From: Pseudomonadota bacterium
GTDB lineage: Bacteria; Pseudomonadota; Gammaproteobacteria; Acidiferrobacterales; Acidiferrobacteraceae
Length of the DNA: 58,276 nucleotides
Direction: 5' to 3'
Assembly (NCBI GenBank): GCA_021784755.1
Contig: JAJYHM010000027.1
Span: 1-58,276, forward strand
Shown: piece by piece, positions 46,298 to 55,162 of the stretch
Numbering within the stretch: position 1 is the stretch's first letter
Layout: each line of letters begins with the position of its first letter
Program-made: the position numbers and the translations under genes
Notes under the pieces: generated by a model
Seen by the model: only the letters and a program-made list of their open reading frames with translations
Databases searched by the model: none
Told to the model about the DNA's origin: nothing

Positions 46298-47005
46298 TCA
46301 CTCTCCCAAAGTCGATAAGGTATCGCGTGCGCTCGATACCGGGTTGGCCACCGTAGCTGGGCGCCCTACGGAGGGGCTCACAGCGTACTCGATGGAAATC
46401 GGCGTCTCCTGTCCTTGGGGCGCGAGAGCAGCGCGCTCGCGACGCAGAATCCGGCGATATAGGGCATAGAGCGCGCCGGCCTGGATGACACCGAATACGA
46501 CCGCTGGCACCCCCGTATCGCGCTGCAAAGTCAGGGCGTCGGCAAAGCCCAACTGCAAGGCCGCGGCGTTGGCATGTCCGGTCATAGAGGGTCCCGCGAG
46601 CGGCCAAAACGAGAAGGACCAGACAAGTGAGGACACAAACAGTCCCACGATCAGAAAGAGCAGGGCCCACAAGGCGCCGATATTGCCCTCTCCGGTCTTG
46701 ACCCAGGATGACACGGTGCATGCCCCGGCAAACACCATGCCGATACCGAAGAGAAAGAGCCCGATGAATTGATTGATACCGACGTCGAAACGCATGGGAT
46801 TGCCGTTACCGATACTGATCATGGCCGTAAAGCCCACGGTCAGGATCATCATGGCAACCAAAAGGGCCTTAGTGTTGCGATAGCTCTTAAAGAGCATAGC
46901 GTCGCGCAAGGCCGCCGTGTTGCACCACCGCGAGCGTTGCACGAGTACCCCCACCGTGGTCCCGAACACGAAGGCCGCCGCGCATTGTCCGTAGACTGTG
47001 ATCAT
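46298..47005 (-). CDS. YeeE/YedE-family sulfur channel subunit B
   Basis: 235 residues, about five or six membrane helices, with the conserved SRWCNTAALRDAM segment and GIGMVFAGACTVSSWVKTGEGNIGALWALL, whose Cys residues match those used for thiosulfate relay in TsuA. It has a soluble Pro-rich tail of about 45 residues. It starts one base after subunit A. Two half-size proteins here replace the single full-length family member. Confidence 0.85.
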   Translation of the reverse strand: MITVYGQCAAAFVFGTTVGVLVQRSRWCNTAALRDAMLFKSYRNTKALLVAMMILTVGFTAMISIGNGNPMRFDVGINQFIGLFLFGIGMVFAGACTVSSWVKTGEGNIGALWALLFLIVGLFVSSLVWSFSFWPLAGPSMTGHANAAALQLGFADALTLQRDTGVPAVVFGVIQAGALYALYRRILRRERAALAPQGQETPISIEYAVSPSVGRPATVANPVSSARDTLSTLGE

Positions 47006-47006
47006 G

Positions 47007-47516
47007 TCAAGCCTCCAAGATCTTCTTGTACACGAGCGTTCCGACCCAGGCGCCGATCACAAGGCCACTCACCGCAAGATAGCCGCCGAGATTCATTTCC
47101 GGCGTAAGACCGAGAAAGGTGCTCACATTGCAGACGAAAGACAAGCGGATGCCGATCCCCATGAGCAGGCCGCCTATCGTGATCATGACCCACTCCGACA
47201 GATGCTTGGGCACACGCCAGTAGAATTCCTTGCTCAGGATCGCGCTCACGAGGGCGCCAAAGCCCATGCCGAGGCTAATGTAGATCTTCCAATAGGCCCA
47301 CGTTGGCTTGAATACCAAATGCCAAAACGGGATACGGTTCATCTCCTTGGCGCCCACCAAGGACTTCACGAACAGCCCCGCAAGCATGGTCTCCCCGCCG
47401 CCCACGGTCCAAGCGCCGACGATCAGGAACAAAAAAATGTCCAGCACGGCGATGATCGCCAACGCGACGATGGGATCCAGAGATTTCTTGAAAAAATCCA
47501 CGCGCCACCCCCTCAC
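47007..47516 (-). CDS. YeeE/YedE-family sulfur channel subunit A
   Basis: 169 residues, four or five membrane helices; conserved segment IGIRLSFVCNVSTFLGLTPE contains a single Cys in the place of the family's G-C motif. It probably associates with subunit B to make one thiosulfate/sulfide-type pore, as in two-part YeeE/YedE (PmpAB-like) systems. It is the first gene of the eleven-gene operon; 660 bp separate it from the DsrC-like gene upstream. Confidence 0.82.
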   Translation of the reverse strand: MRGWRVDFFKKSLDPIVALAIIAVLDIFLFLIVGAWTVGGGETMLAGLFVKSLVGAKEMNRIPFWHLVFKPTWAYWKIYISLGMGFGALVSAILSKEFYWRVPKHLSEWVMITIGGLLMGIGIRLSFVCNVSTFLGLTPEMNLGGYLAVSGLVIGAWVGTLVYKKILEA

Positions 47517-47706
47517 TCATGGTCAATCTGCAGCCGCGCCCGACCGGGACCTTAAGGCATCATCCCGCACCCGGTGGGCACCGTAGTGCCCGCATCGATC
47601 GGACCGAGCCCGCGCCACGACCTGCACGACTCTCCAGAGCAAAACTCGGGCCACGCGCGGGCTCTAGCGAATTGGCGGGTCCCATGCATTGGGCGCACGG
47701 GTGGTT

Positions 47707-47744
47707 ATCACCATCCTGGGAGATCGCGTCACCAGGATGGTGAT
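47707..47744. promoter_or_regulatory. 13-bp perfect inverted repeat upstream of the sulfur-relay operon
   Basis: ATCACCATCCTGG, a 12-base spacer, then CCAGGATGGTGAT. It lies 190 bp before the first YeeE/YedE start codon. Arm length and centre suit a dimeric regulator or a hairpin; no T-run follows either side. Confidence 0.5.
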
Positions 47745-48060
47745 GCGGCGGCGGCATGGCGCGACGGGGCGCGCCAACCGCTGGTGGAACGGGGATCTCA
47801 CGGATAGGCCAAGTTCGGACTTGCCGCCAGGGATACGGCCTGCCGCCGGCCGTGATACGGGGCCACGGCCGGGCGCAAGAACGCGACGACGCGCGCGGGG
47901 GGGGCCGAAAAAGGGTTTACGCAAGACGCCGTGGGGGATCGCTCTGGCCACCATCGTACTTTACGGTAGCTGCGGCGCGCCCCCGTCTCTCGTCCGCCCG
48001 TCCATCGAGCAGCAGCGGACGCCACCCGGAAACCCCAGGACGGCTATGCCGTCCGCACTA

Positions 48061-48108
48061 CGACCGAAGGAAGTCCCTGTGGGACGACCGAAGGAAGTCC
48101 CTGTGGGA
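48061..48108. repeat. two perfect tandem copies of a 24-bp unit
   Basis: The unit CGACCGAAGGAAGTCCCTGT plus GGGA occurs twice in a row, with a 9-base partial third copy (CGACCGACC). Each unit contains a small hairpin GTCCC-tgt-GGGAC and an unpaired GAAGGAAG. Located 70 bp beyond the 3' end of the DsrC-like gene. Confidence 0.85.
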
Positions 48109-48175
48109 CGACCGACCTGCCTTGATAAGCCGTGCGGCTGACAATGCAATGACGGCCGGGTGGGGCACATTCCGA

Positions 48176-48514
48176 TCAACCCGTACTCCAACCGCGCGGC
48201 CGGCGCATACCGGCCACCTTACAGGCCTGCTTGACGTAACCGTAGGGAAAGAGCTCGAAGAGCCGTGAGCGCGCCTTGGTGCCTAGCCCCTGATCGGCCA
48301 AGTGACGGATCGTAAATCGAGCATCAGGGATGACCTGGTGTTCTTCAAAGAAGCCCCGCATGAAGCGGATGACCTGCCAATGCTCATCGCCCAACACCAG
48401 ACCTTCGGAGTGCGCCAGCGCCTCGGCTACCGGCTCGCTCCAGTCCCCGGGATCGATCAAATAACCCTCCTCATCGATCGAGACGCGCGCACTGCCAGCC
48501 GAGATCTCCGCCAT
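48176..48514 (-). CDS. DsrC/TusE-family protein with altered C-terminal arm
   Basis: 112 residues. The fold is clear: GYLIDPGDWSEPVAEALAHSEGL, DEHWQVIRFMRGFFEEH, and LFELFPYGYVKQACKVAGMRRP. In DsrC the arm has Cys in QAC-x-I-AG and a second Cys just before the end (GCV). Here the first is present, but the penultimate position reads GWSTG, with no Cys. ATG 48514 (MAEISAGS) follows AGGGGG; longer frames are unsupported. Likely a sulfur carrier or regulator for the downstream operon. Confidence 0.85.
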   Translation of the reverse strand: MAEISAGSARVSIDEEGYLIDPGDWSEPVAEALAHSEGLVLGDEHWQVIRFMRGFFEEHQVIPDARFTIRHLADQGLGTKARSRLFELFPYGYVKQACKVAGMRRPRGWSTG

Positions 48515-48766
48515 TCCATACCCCCTACGAAATCGCTCATTACGGCATCGGAACGGGCCCGGCATATGAGCGGGTCCGCCCGACACTGGGCGCGCCGGGA
48601 ACCGGCGCCATGGCCAGACTTTTTCAGATGGGGGCCCGGGCGCGCCTTGACCCAAATCAAGACCGCGCGGCGCCGCGGGCCTTGCCGCGCGCGCCCTCCT
48701 GCGGCACTCTCTCCCAACTGCCCTGATCCATGGGCGCGAGAGTCCTTGCCTGCCGAGATCCGTCCG

Positions 48767-49045
48767 ATGCCGCCCCCCTGGTTCGTCTATATCCTAGAAT
48801 GCGAGAACGGCCGCCTGTATACGGGTATCACCACCGACGTCGCACGCCGTTATCGCGAACATGCGACAGGCAAGGGCGCAGCCTATACCCGCATGAACAA
48901 ACCGCGCCGCATGCTCGCGTTCACGTCCTGCGCGGACCGAGCGGCGGCGAGCCGCCTTGAGGCCCACATTAAGCGGCTTTCGGCGCCCCATAAAATGGCG
49001 TTAGGTGAATCCTGGAAGGGTACGGACGAACCATGCCCCTCTTGA
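48767..49045 (+). CDS. GIY-YIG nuclease-domain protein (UPF0213/YhbQ-like)
   Basis: 92 residues: WFVYILECENGRLYTGITTDVARRYREH is the GIY-YIG core, with KGAAYTRMNKPRRMLAF and EAHIKRLSAPHKMAL following. Small solo GIY-YIG proteins of this type act in DNA repair or are uncharacterised. ATG 48767 (MPPPWF) is at the usual family start. Divergent from the DsrC-like gene. Confidence 0.88.
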   Translation: MPPPWFVYILECENGRLYTGITTDVARRYREHATGKGAAYTRMNKPRRMLAFTSCADRAAASRLEAHIKRLSAPHKMALGESWKGTDEPCPS

Positions 49046-49146
49046 AGCCCTAGATTGTCTCGACACCATTAATATCCTGTGTATATCTCCAGATACTTAC
49101 CGGGATTTTCGATGGCTCTTTTCGATAACCTGTCCGTTATTCCAGG

Positions 49147-49176
49147 TTGACGGTATTGTGATCCCCCGCCGATAGT
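49147..49176 (+). promoter_or_regulatory. candidate promoter and operator for the GAF-LuxR regulator
   Basis: TTGACG (49147-49152), an 18-bp spacer and GATAGT (49171-49176) precede the gene by 121 bp. An inverted repeat AACCTG-n10-CAGGTT (49127-49148) overlaps the -35 element and could be an operator. Confidence 0.4.
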
Positions 49177-49297
49177 ATGCGCGCGGCCTCAAGGCCTGTC
49201 CCATGAAGGGGCATAGGAAGATATCCGGTACCGATGCCAAGAAGGCTCAGGTCCTCCCGTGCCCAGACATTGTCATTCACCTGGAAGCGGGGGAAAT

Positions 49298-50095
49298 ATG
49301 TGGAAATCAGTACAGTACTTGCAAACAGCGGATGCTCCGGACCTCATCCCGCCGGACTTGCTTGCGGAGTCATACGAACGATGTCGGATGTTCGACGTCC
49401 CTGAAGACCAGAAACGCCTAGGAGACGCGCTTGGGGAAGGGGAAACCCGGAATTTCCTCCAGCAAAACGGGCGTCTTGCCAGCTACGGGCATCTGGTGGT
49501 CGAGGAATATCGGGGCGACATCAAGGGATCTCATGACCTTTTCATCTTGACGAACGCAGAGGCGCGGATATTGGGTTTGTGGTCCCATCCAGAGATCGTG
49601 GCAGGCGCCGCCGAGATCAATCTCCGCCCTGGCGCATCGCTTTCGGAAGGCAGCGCGGGAACGAACGCCGTGGCGCTCGCGCTTGCCGCACAGGGTCCGG
49701 TCGTCTTGAAGGGCAAGGAGCACCTCTGTCGCATATTCCACGACTGGATGTGCGCCGCGGCCCCCATCATAAGCTCGGATGGGGACCTGGTCGGATGCCT
49801 CGACATCTCGGCCGCCGAGGGCCCGATCTACGAGAAGCTCGCCCTAACCCGATCGATCGCGCGCGAGATCGGACGTCTCGTGGGAAACAAGAGAACGACA
49901 AGGTTCCACATCACCATGCGTCAGAGGGAGGTGCTGACGCTCTTTGCTCAGGGGGCGAGCTACAAGGGAATCGCCAAGGAGCTTGGTATATCGATCAAGA
50001 CCGTGGAGGAACACTTGGACGCGGTGCGCGCAAAGATGGGAACCAAGAGCCGGCGGGCCTGCATCAAGAAGGCCATGGAGATCGGCGCACTTTGA
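49298..50095 (+). CDS. GAF-domain LuxR-type transcriptional regulator
   Basis: 265 residues. Residues 60-185 form a GAF-like sensor (LRPGASLSEGSAGTNAVALAL, PIISSDGDLVGCLDISAAEGP), similar to the input domain of AcoR-type regulators. The C-terminal LuxR helix-turn-helix is MRQREVLTLFAQGASYKGIA, ending GISIKTVEEHLDAVRAKMG. ATG 49298 (MWKSVQYL) has GGGGGA upstream; 49259 is an alternative start. The ligand is unknown. Convergent with dnaE2. Confidence 0.82.
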   Translation: MWKSVQYLQTADAPDLIPPDLLAESYERCRMFDVPEDQKRLGDALGEGETRNFLQQNGRLASYGHLVVEEYRGDIKGSHDLFILTNAEARILGLWSHPEIVAGAAEINLRPGASLSEGSAGTNAVALALAAQGPVVLKGKEHLCRIFHDWMCAAAPIISSDGDLVGCLDISAAEGPIYEKLALTRSIAREIGRLVGNKRTTRFHITMRQREVLTLFAQGASYKGIAKELGISIKTVEEHLDAVRAKMGTKSRRACIKKAMEIGAL

Positions 50096-50109
50096 GGAAG
50101 CAGCAACGC

Positions 50110-53100
50110 TTACGCGGATGTCGGGGATGGGCCCGGCATCCGCAGGAATTCCCGCGCGTGGATATGCTGGATCTTGTCGGGCGAGCGCTGCAGCACGCCC
50201 CGCACACGCACCAGGGCGGATCGCAGAACAAGCGGCCGAAAGGCCTCCGCCACATCCGCAGACACGATGATGTTCGCAGTGCCGGTCTCATCTTCCAGCA
50301 AGAGAAACATCAGGCCCTTGGCGGAACCGGGTCTCTGGCGACTGATCACAAGCCCGGCTATGGTCACGAGCGCGCCGGGTCTTACGCCCCCCAGGGCCGC
50401 AATCGACGTGACCTCGGGTCCAAGATGCGCACGCGCAAGCCCCACTGGATGGCCACGCAGGGAAAAGCCCAGGGCGCGGTAATCCGCCTGCATGTCCCCG
50501 GCATGAGAGCCCGGACGGCGCCATACCTCGGCCTCCTCCGGATCAGCAAAAAGCGGTAGCGGCGCTTGGGCTGCGAGGCTCCCCCACAAGGCCTGCGGGC
50601 GCGACCCTGAGAGGCCGTCCAGGGCCCCGCCTTCAGCGAGATGCCAACCGTCGGTCCGCGCAAGCCGCGCACCGCGTGTCAAGGCCGGCCATGAGGAGCG
50701 CTCTGACTGGGATAATTGCGTAAGCCGCACGGCTGCCTTGCGCTTAAGCCCCCCTATGAGGCCCAGGCCCAGACGTACAGCACGCCGACCACCAGCGTCC
50801 ACCTCCAGAATCGTATCGACTTGGCTCGAACGGACATCGGGCGCCAGGACACGCACCCCGTGGCGCCGTGCATCGGCTATGAGTTGCGACGGCGCATAGA
50901 AACCGAGCGGCTGGCTATTCAAGAGGGCGCATAAATAGACATCCGGGACATGGCATTTGAGCCAGGCGCTGGCATAGGCCAGGAGCGCGAAGCTCGCGGC
51001 ATGGGATTCCGGAAAGCCGTAGGCCCCGAAACCGTGTATCTGCCGATAGATATCGTTCGCGTAGTCCTCTCCATAGCCGCGCCCACGCATCCCCTCCAGA
51101 AAACGTCCCTTGAAGGCCTGCAGATCCCCATCCCTTTTCCAGGCCCCCATGGCACGCCTGAGCGCATCGGCCTCGCCCGGCGAGAAGCCGGCGGCCACCA
51201 CCGCAAGCTTGATCACTTGCTCCTGAAAGAGCGGTATGCCAAGCGTCCGCCCCAAGACCGCCTCGATGTCCCGGCTCGGATAAGACACGGCCTCGCGCCC
51301 TTGGCGTCGCCGCAGATAGGGATGGACCATATTCCCTTGAATGGGTCCCGGGCGCACGATTGCGATCTGCACGACAAGATCGTAGAAGGTGCGCGGCCTA
51401 AGACGCGGCAAGAGCGCCATCTGGGCGCGCGATTCGATCTGAAAGACACCGACCGTATCAGCCGCCGACACCATCTCGTAGACGGCGCGATCCTCGGCTG
51501 GTATCTCCCAGAGCGCGCCAGGCCCAAGCTTATGTTCGCGCATGATCGCAAAGGCCTTGCGCAACGCCGTCAGCATGCCAAGCCCCAGGCAATCGACCTT
51601 CATGATACGTAAGGCATCCAGGTCATCCTTATCCCACTGCAGGACCGTCCGTCCCGACATCGCCGCCTGCTCTATGGGGATGAGCCGCGTCAGGGACTCC
51701 TGCGACAACACCATGCCCCCGGTATGCTGCGAGAGATGACGCGGGCGGCCAGCCAATTCCCGCACCAAGGCGATGAGTTGACGAAAGGGCGGCTTGCGCA
51801 CATCCATCCCCTGCTCGGCCAGTCGCCCCTCCAAGACATCAACCCCCTCCCACCAACCGAGCAGACCCGCCAGCCGATCCACGAGTGCGGCCTCGCAGCC
51901 CAAGGCCTTCGCGACATCGCGCAATGCGCTGCGCGTCCGATAGGTGATGACGCTTGCCGTCATGGCGGCGCGATCACGTCCATAACGCTCATACAAATAT
52001 TGAATGACCTCCTCGCGCCGTTCGTGCTCGAAATCGATATCGATATCGGGCGGTTCGTTGCGTTCGCGCGAAATGAACCGTTCAAACAAGACCTCAAGAC
52101 GTGCGGGATCCACGGCAGTGATGCCCAGGGCATAACAGACTACGGAATTGGCCGCCGAGCCGCGCCCCTGACAGAGAATGCCGCGATCACGCGCGAACCG
52201 CACGAGGTCATGGACGGTCAGAAAGTAATCCGCATAGGCAAGCTCCCCTATGAGGGAGAGCTCATGACGCGCCAGGGACTGCACGGGGTCCGGCACGCCC
52301 CGCGGATAGCGTATGGCCAGCCCCTCGCGCGTCAACCGGATCAATTGCACAAGCGAATGGCGCGGGCTGCGGCCCTGACGCGGATAGCGGTAACGGAGGT
52401 CCTCCAGGGAAAATCGGCAGGCCGCGGTCACGACCTGCGTCTCCTCGAGCCACGCCTCGGGATAGAGCGCGCGCAAGGCCGGGATGTCCCGCAGGTGCCG
52501 CTCGCCGTTCGGGTACAGGGCCCATCCCGCGTCCGCCACCGAGGTCTTAAGCCGGATGGCGGTCATGGTGTCTTGCAGGGCGCGGCGCCCGCGCTTGTGC
52601 ATATGCACATCACCGCAGGCCACGACCGGCCTTGCCAGACGCGCGGACAGGGCATGGAGGCGCTCCCGGTGGCGATCGTCGAGCCCCGTCTTATGCAATT
52701 CCCCGGCGATCCAAAACCGCGACCCCAAGGACTGCGCGATCGATGCCGCAAGCGGATCCCGATCCGGGTTCTGGTCCGGACACCAGAGCACAAGGCAAGA
52801 TGAGAGCCCGGCGATATCGGCAAGACCGAGATCGTAACAGCCCTTGTCGACCCGCCGGCCGCGCGTTATGAGCTCGGAAAGCTCCGCATAGCCCGGCGCG
52901 CACCCCACGAGGACCACACACTTCAGACCCTCCCGGACCGTGATCTCGGAGCCCACGATCAAGTGGAGTCCATGCTCCCGGGCGGCCCTGTGGGCATGCA
53001 CGATGCCGGACAGGGAGCATTCATCCGTCAGGGCCAGGGCGCGATAGGACAAGGCGCAAGCGCGCAGGACGAGCTCCTGGGGGGAAGAGACTCCGCGCAG

Positions 53101-53145
53101 GAAGCTGAAATGACTCAGGCAATGCAGCTCGCTGTAGACGGTCAT
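50110..53145 (-). CDS. dnaE2: error-prone DNA polymerase DnaE2/ImuC
   Basis: About 1011 residues. Starts MTVYSELHCLSHFSFLRGVS (PHP domain), continues with the C-family polymerase core (GRGSAANSVVCYALGIT; PPDIDIDFEHERREEVIQYL with the catalytic Asp pair) and ends with an OB-fold. It lacks the extended tau-binding end of DnaE1. It performs SOS-induced translesion synthesis with ImuA and ImuB. ATG 53145 overlaps the imuB stop (ATGA). Confidence 0.96.
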   Translation of the reverse strand: MTVYSELHCLSHFSFLRGVSSPQELVLRACALSYRALALTDECSLSGIVHAHRAAREHGLHLIVGSEITVREGLKCVVLVGCAPGYAELSELITRGRRVDKGCYDLGLADIAGLSSCLVLWCPDQNPDRDPLAASIAQSLGSRFWIAGELHKTGLDDRHRERLHALSARLARPVVACGDVHMHKRGRRALQDTMTAIRLKTSVADAGWALYPNGERHLRDIPALRALYPEAWLEETQVVTAACRFSLEDLRYRYPRQGRSPRHSLVQLIRLTREGLAIRYPRGVPDPVQSLARHELSLIGELAYADYFLTVHDLVRFARDRGILCQGRGSAANSVVCYALGITAVDPARLEVLFERFISRERNEPPDIDIDFEHERREEVIQYLYERYGRDRAAMTASVITYRTRSALRDVAKALGCEAALVDRLAGLLGWWEGVDVLEGRLAEQGMDVRKPPFRQLIALVRELAGRPRHLSQHTGGMVLSQESLTRLIPIEQAAMSGRTVLQWDKDDLDALRIMKVDCLGLGMLTALRKAFAIMREHKLGPGALWEIPAEDRAVYEMVSAADTVGVFQIESRAQMALLPRLRPRTFYDLVVQIAIVRPGPIQGNMVHPYLRRRQGREAVSYPSRDIEAVLGRTLGIPLFQEQVIKLAVVAAGFSPGEADALRRAMGAWKRDGDLQAFKGRFLEGMRGRGYGEDYANDIYRQIHGFGAYGFPESHAASFALLAYASAWLKCHVPDVYLCALLNSQPLGFYAPSQLIADARRHGVRVLAPDVRSSQVDTILEVDAGGRRAVRLGLGLIGGLKRKAAVRLTQLSQSERSSWPALTRGARLARTDGWHLAEGGALDGLSGSRPQALWGSLAAQAPLPLFADPEEAEVWRRPGSHAGDMQADYRALGFSLRGHPVGLARAHLGPEVTSIAALGGVRPGALVTIAGLVISRQRPGSAKGLMFLLLEDETGTANIIVSADVAEAFRPLVLRSALVRVRGVLQRSPDKIQHIHAREFLRMPGPSPTSA

Positions 53146-54554
53146 GCAAAGTAGCCCTGCAGAAACCATTCATCTTGCGCGCTGCGGAACACCCAGAAAT
53201 ACTCGCAGGCGGGATTCACCGCCACGAAATAGTCGCGCACCACGGGTTCATCCCACCACCCGGTCTCCACCCGCTCGGGCCCGCGCGCAAGACGCAAAGG
53301 GCCGCGCAATGTCGGCATTCCGCAGATGACCTCGAGCCGCTCCGGGGGATCCATGAGCCATATCGGGCGCTCGGCCGCAACCGCCCCCGCGGACCCCTGC
53401 GGGCCCTGTGGCGGCCAGGGATCCTCGCGGCTTGCGCGTTCGGGCCTATGATCCGGGCGCACCGACAGCGCGCGCACCGCCTCACGACCGAGTCGCGCGC
53501 GCAGTCTGTCCACGAGCCCCCCGAAGCCCTGCTCATACCATTGCCCGTCGTGCCACAAGGGGAGGCTGCCTTCCGTCGAGGCCTCCAAGGGAGCCGATAA
53601 GGTGACTGCCGTTATGGGGGATGCGGGCCGCAAATCCCGCAGTCGTTCCCGTATGAGGCGCACCAAGACCTGGCCGTCCCGCTCCGGGCGTGTCAGCGTA
53701 AACGTCTCCGACCGGACACTGCCATCCTCATGGCTCATCTCGACTACGAACCCATCGGCGCGGGCGTCGCGGGCGCGCATGACCGCGACCCACTCGCGCA
53801 CGATCCGCGCCAAGGCGAACGCCAGGGCCTCCTCCGTCTCCGCGGAATGCGAAAAACAGAGCCTGCGTCGAAAGCGGGGTGCCGGCGCCCAGAAGCTCTC
53901 AACCTCTGGACGCTCACCCATGAGCTCCTCCAGTAAAGAAACGACCTCCCGACCAAAACGCCGGACCAGGCCCGAGCGCGGCATATCCAGGAGATCCCCC
54001 ACCCGCGTAAGCCCGAGCGCACGACAGGCCTCGCGTGCCGCGTCCGCCAGCGGCAACTGCGCTAAGGGTAAAGGACGCAGCAACGCACGCCAGGGGTCTT
54101 TGGGCGTCCATACGCAACGCATCGCAGCGCGCGCGCAAAGCCAGGCGGCGACGGCGGTCGGCGCCATGGCGATCTCGAACGCGTACCCCATATCAGCAAG
54201 CCCTCGCGCCACAGAGGCCACAAGCCTATGCGGGTCGCCTATGGGGCTTGCCTTGTCCGTGAATCGCATCAAGACGCCATCGGCCCGCAAGACCACCTGC
54301 GGTGTGAAGCCGTAGGCGAAGGCCGCCAGACCTTCCAGAAGGGCCTCCTCGGCAGCCCGATCGCGCGGCGCGAACACCAAGGACGGACACGAGGCGGCGG
54401 CCCGCACCACAGACAGGCCGGGCGTCAGGCCACGCTCCCGGGCGCACGCATTGCAGGCAACCAAGGTCTTGCCCTCGACCACCGCGAATGGGGTCTCGTG
54501 CGACGCAAAGACCTCCAGAGGCAACGCCGTCAGGACCACAGCCTGCCATAACAT
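53142..54554 (-). CDS. imuB: catalytically dead Y-family protein ImuB
   Basis: 470 residues with the Y-family palm and little finger folds (ACNACARERGLTPGLSVVRAAA; CRALGLTRVGDLLDMPRSGL). The catalytic acidic residues are missing: the first strand reads VVLTALPLEVF and the later one LRADGVLMRF. ImuB is the scaffold that links ImuA, DnaE2 and the beta clamp. 14 bp after imuA. Confidence 0.93.
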   Translation of the reverse strand: MLWQAVVLTALPLEVFASHETPFAVVEGKTLVACNACARERGLTPGLSVVRAAASCPSLVFAPRDRAAEEALLEGLAAFAYGFTPQVVLRADGVLMRFTDKASPIGDPHRLVASVARGLADMGYAFEIAMAPTAVAAWLCARAAMRCVWTPKDPWRALLRPLPLAQLPLADAAREACRALGLTRVGDLLDMPRSGLVRRFGREVVSLLEELMGERPEVESFWAPAPRFRRRLCFSHSAETEEALAFALARIVREWVAVMRARDARADGFVVEMSHEDGSVRSETFTLTRPERDGQVLVRLIRERLRDLRPASPITAVTLSAPLEASTEGSLPLWHDGQWYEQGFGGLVDRLRARLGREAVRALSVRPDHRPERASREDPWPPQGPQGSAGAVAAERPIWLMDPPERLEVICGMPTLRGPLRLARGPERVETGWWDEPVVRDYFVAVNPACEYFWVFRSAQDEWFLQGYFA

Positions 54555-54568
54555 GGGGAAATCCCGGA

Positions 54569-55162
54569 TTAGAGTGTGACGATCAGCGGCGCCACCGGAC
54601 GGCCGGCCTTACGCGCAAGAGTGACCCGCACACCCTTGGGCGCGGGCTCCAAGACGAGACGCAGGCGCGAAGGCTTGGGCGCAAGATTCCGGGGCAAAAA
54701 ACAAAAACTCCAATGTCCCCCTTCGGCGGCCTGGCGCTGCAAGGCGCGGAACTCCTGCTCCCGGATATCGGCAAACCAACTCACCACGGCCCCGACGGCG
54801 GGGCTCGCAAGCCCTTGGCTGACCGCCCACAAGGCCTCCTTGTGGGTCCTTGGGCGCACGATGACGAGATGATTCAGCGCGATGTCGTGCGCGGCAAGCG
54901 CCGGGGCGCAGGGCCTGTAGGGGGGCGCCACCCACATCAATCGGCCCTCGCGACCCAGGGTCGCCAAGACCGGCAACAGCAGGCGCATCTCGCCGATACC
55001 CGCCCGCCCCACACGTAACTCCGTCAGGACCCCGACCGGCCACCCTCCCCCTTCCAGGCATCGGTCGAGCTCCGCAAAGCCCGTGGACATGACGGTGGAC
55101 ACCGTCGACGCCGTCCCGCGGCGTACCCCGGCCCGCCCCCAGGCGTCCGCCAAGACGCTCAT
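54569..55162 (-). CDS. imuA: mutasome RecA-like protein ImuA
   Basis: About 197 residues. [24 protein letters not shown] and [21 protein letters not shown] follow the ImuA/SulA-like RecA fold; Walker A is degenerate (GRAGIGEM). It regulates the mutasome. ATG 55162 overlaps the lexA stop (ATGA), fixing the start; a longer frame to 55219 lies inside lexA. Confidence 0.92.
   Translation of the reverse strand: MSVLADAWGRAGVRRGTASTVSTVMSTGFAELDRCLEGGGWPVGVLTELRVGRAGIGEMRLLLPVLATLGREGRLMWVAPPYRPCAPALAAHDIALNHLVIVRPRTHKEALWAVSQGLASPAVGAVVSWFADIREQEFRALQRQAAEGGHWSFCFLPRNLAPKPSRLRLVLEPAPKGVRVTLARKAGRPVAPLIVTL

Larger units (their letters stand above)
47517..48175. other. 659-bp region upstream of the sulfur-relay operon
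   Basis: No convincing gene. It should contain the operon promoter. It holds a 13-bp perfect inverted repeat (47707-47744), a small hairpin GGACGG-ctatg-CCGTCC (48038-48054), and a 24-bp tandem repeat (48061-48108). A plus-strand frame spans most of it but is Arg/Gly/Pro-rich and lacks an RBS, so I do not call it. Confidence 0.5.

Noticed and set aside
47689-48141. Plus-strand frame of 150 codons upstream of the sulfur-relay operon.
   Set aside because: Arg/Gly/Pro-rich, runs through tandem repeats and an inverted repeat, and lacks an RBS.
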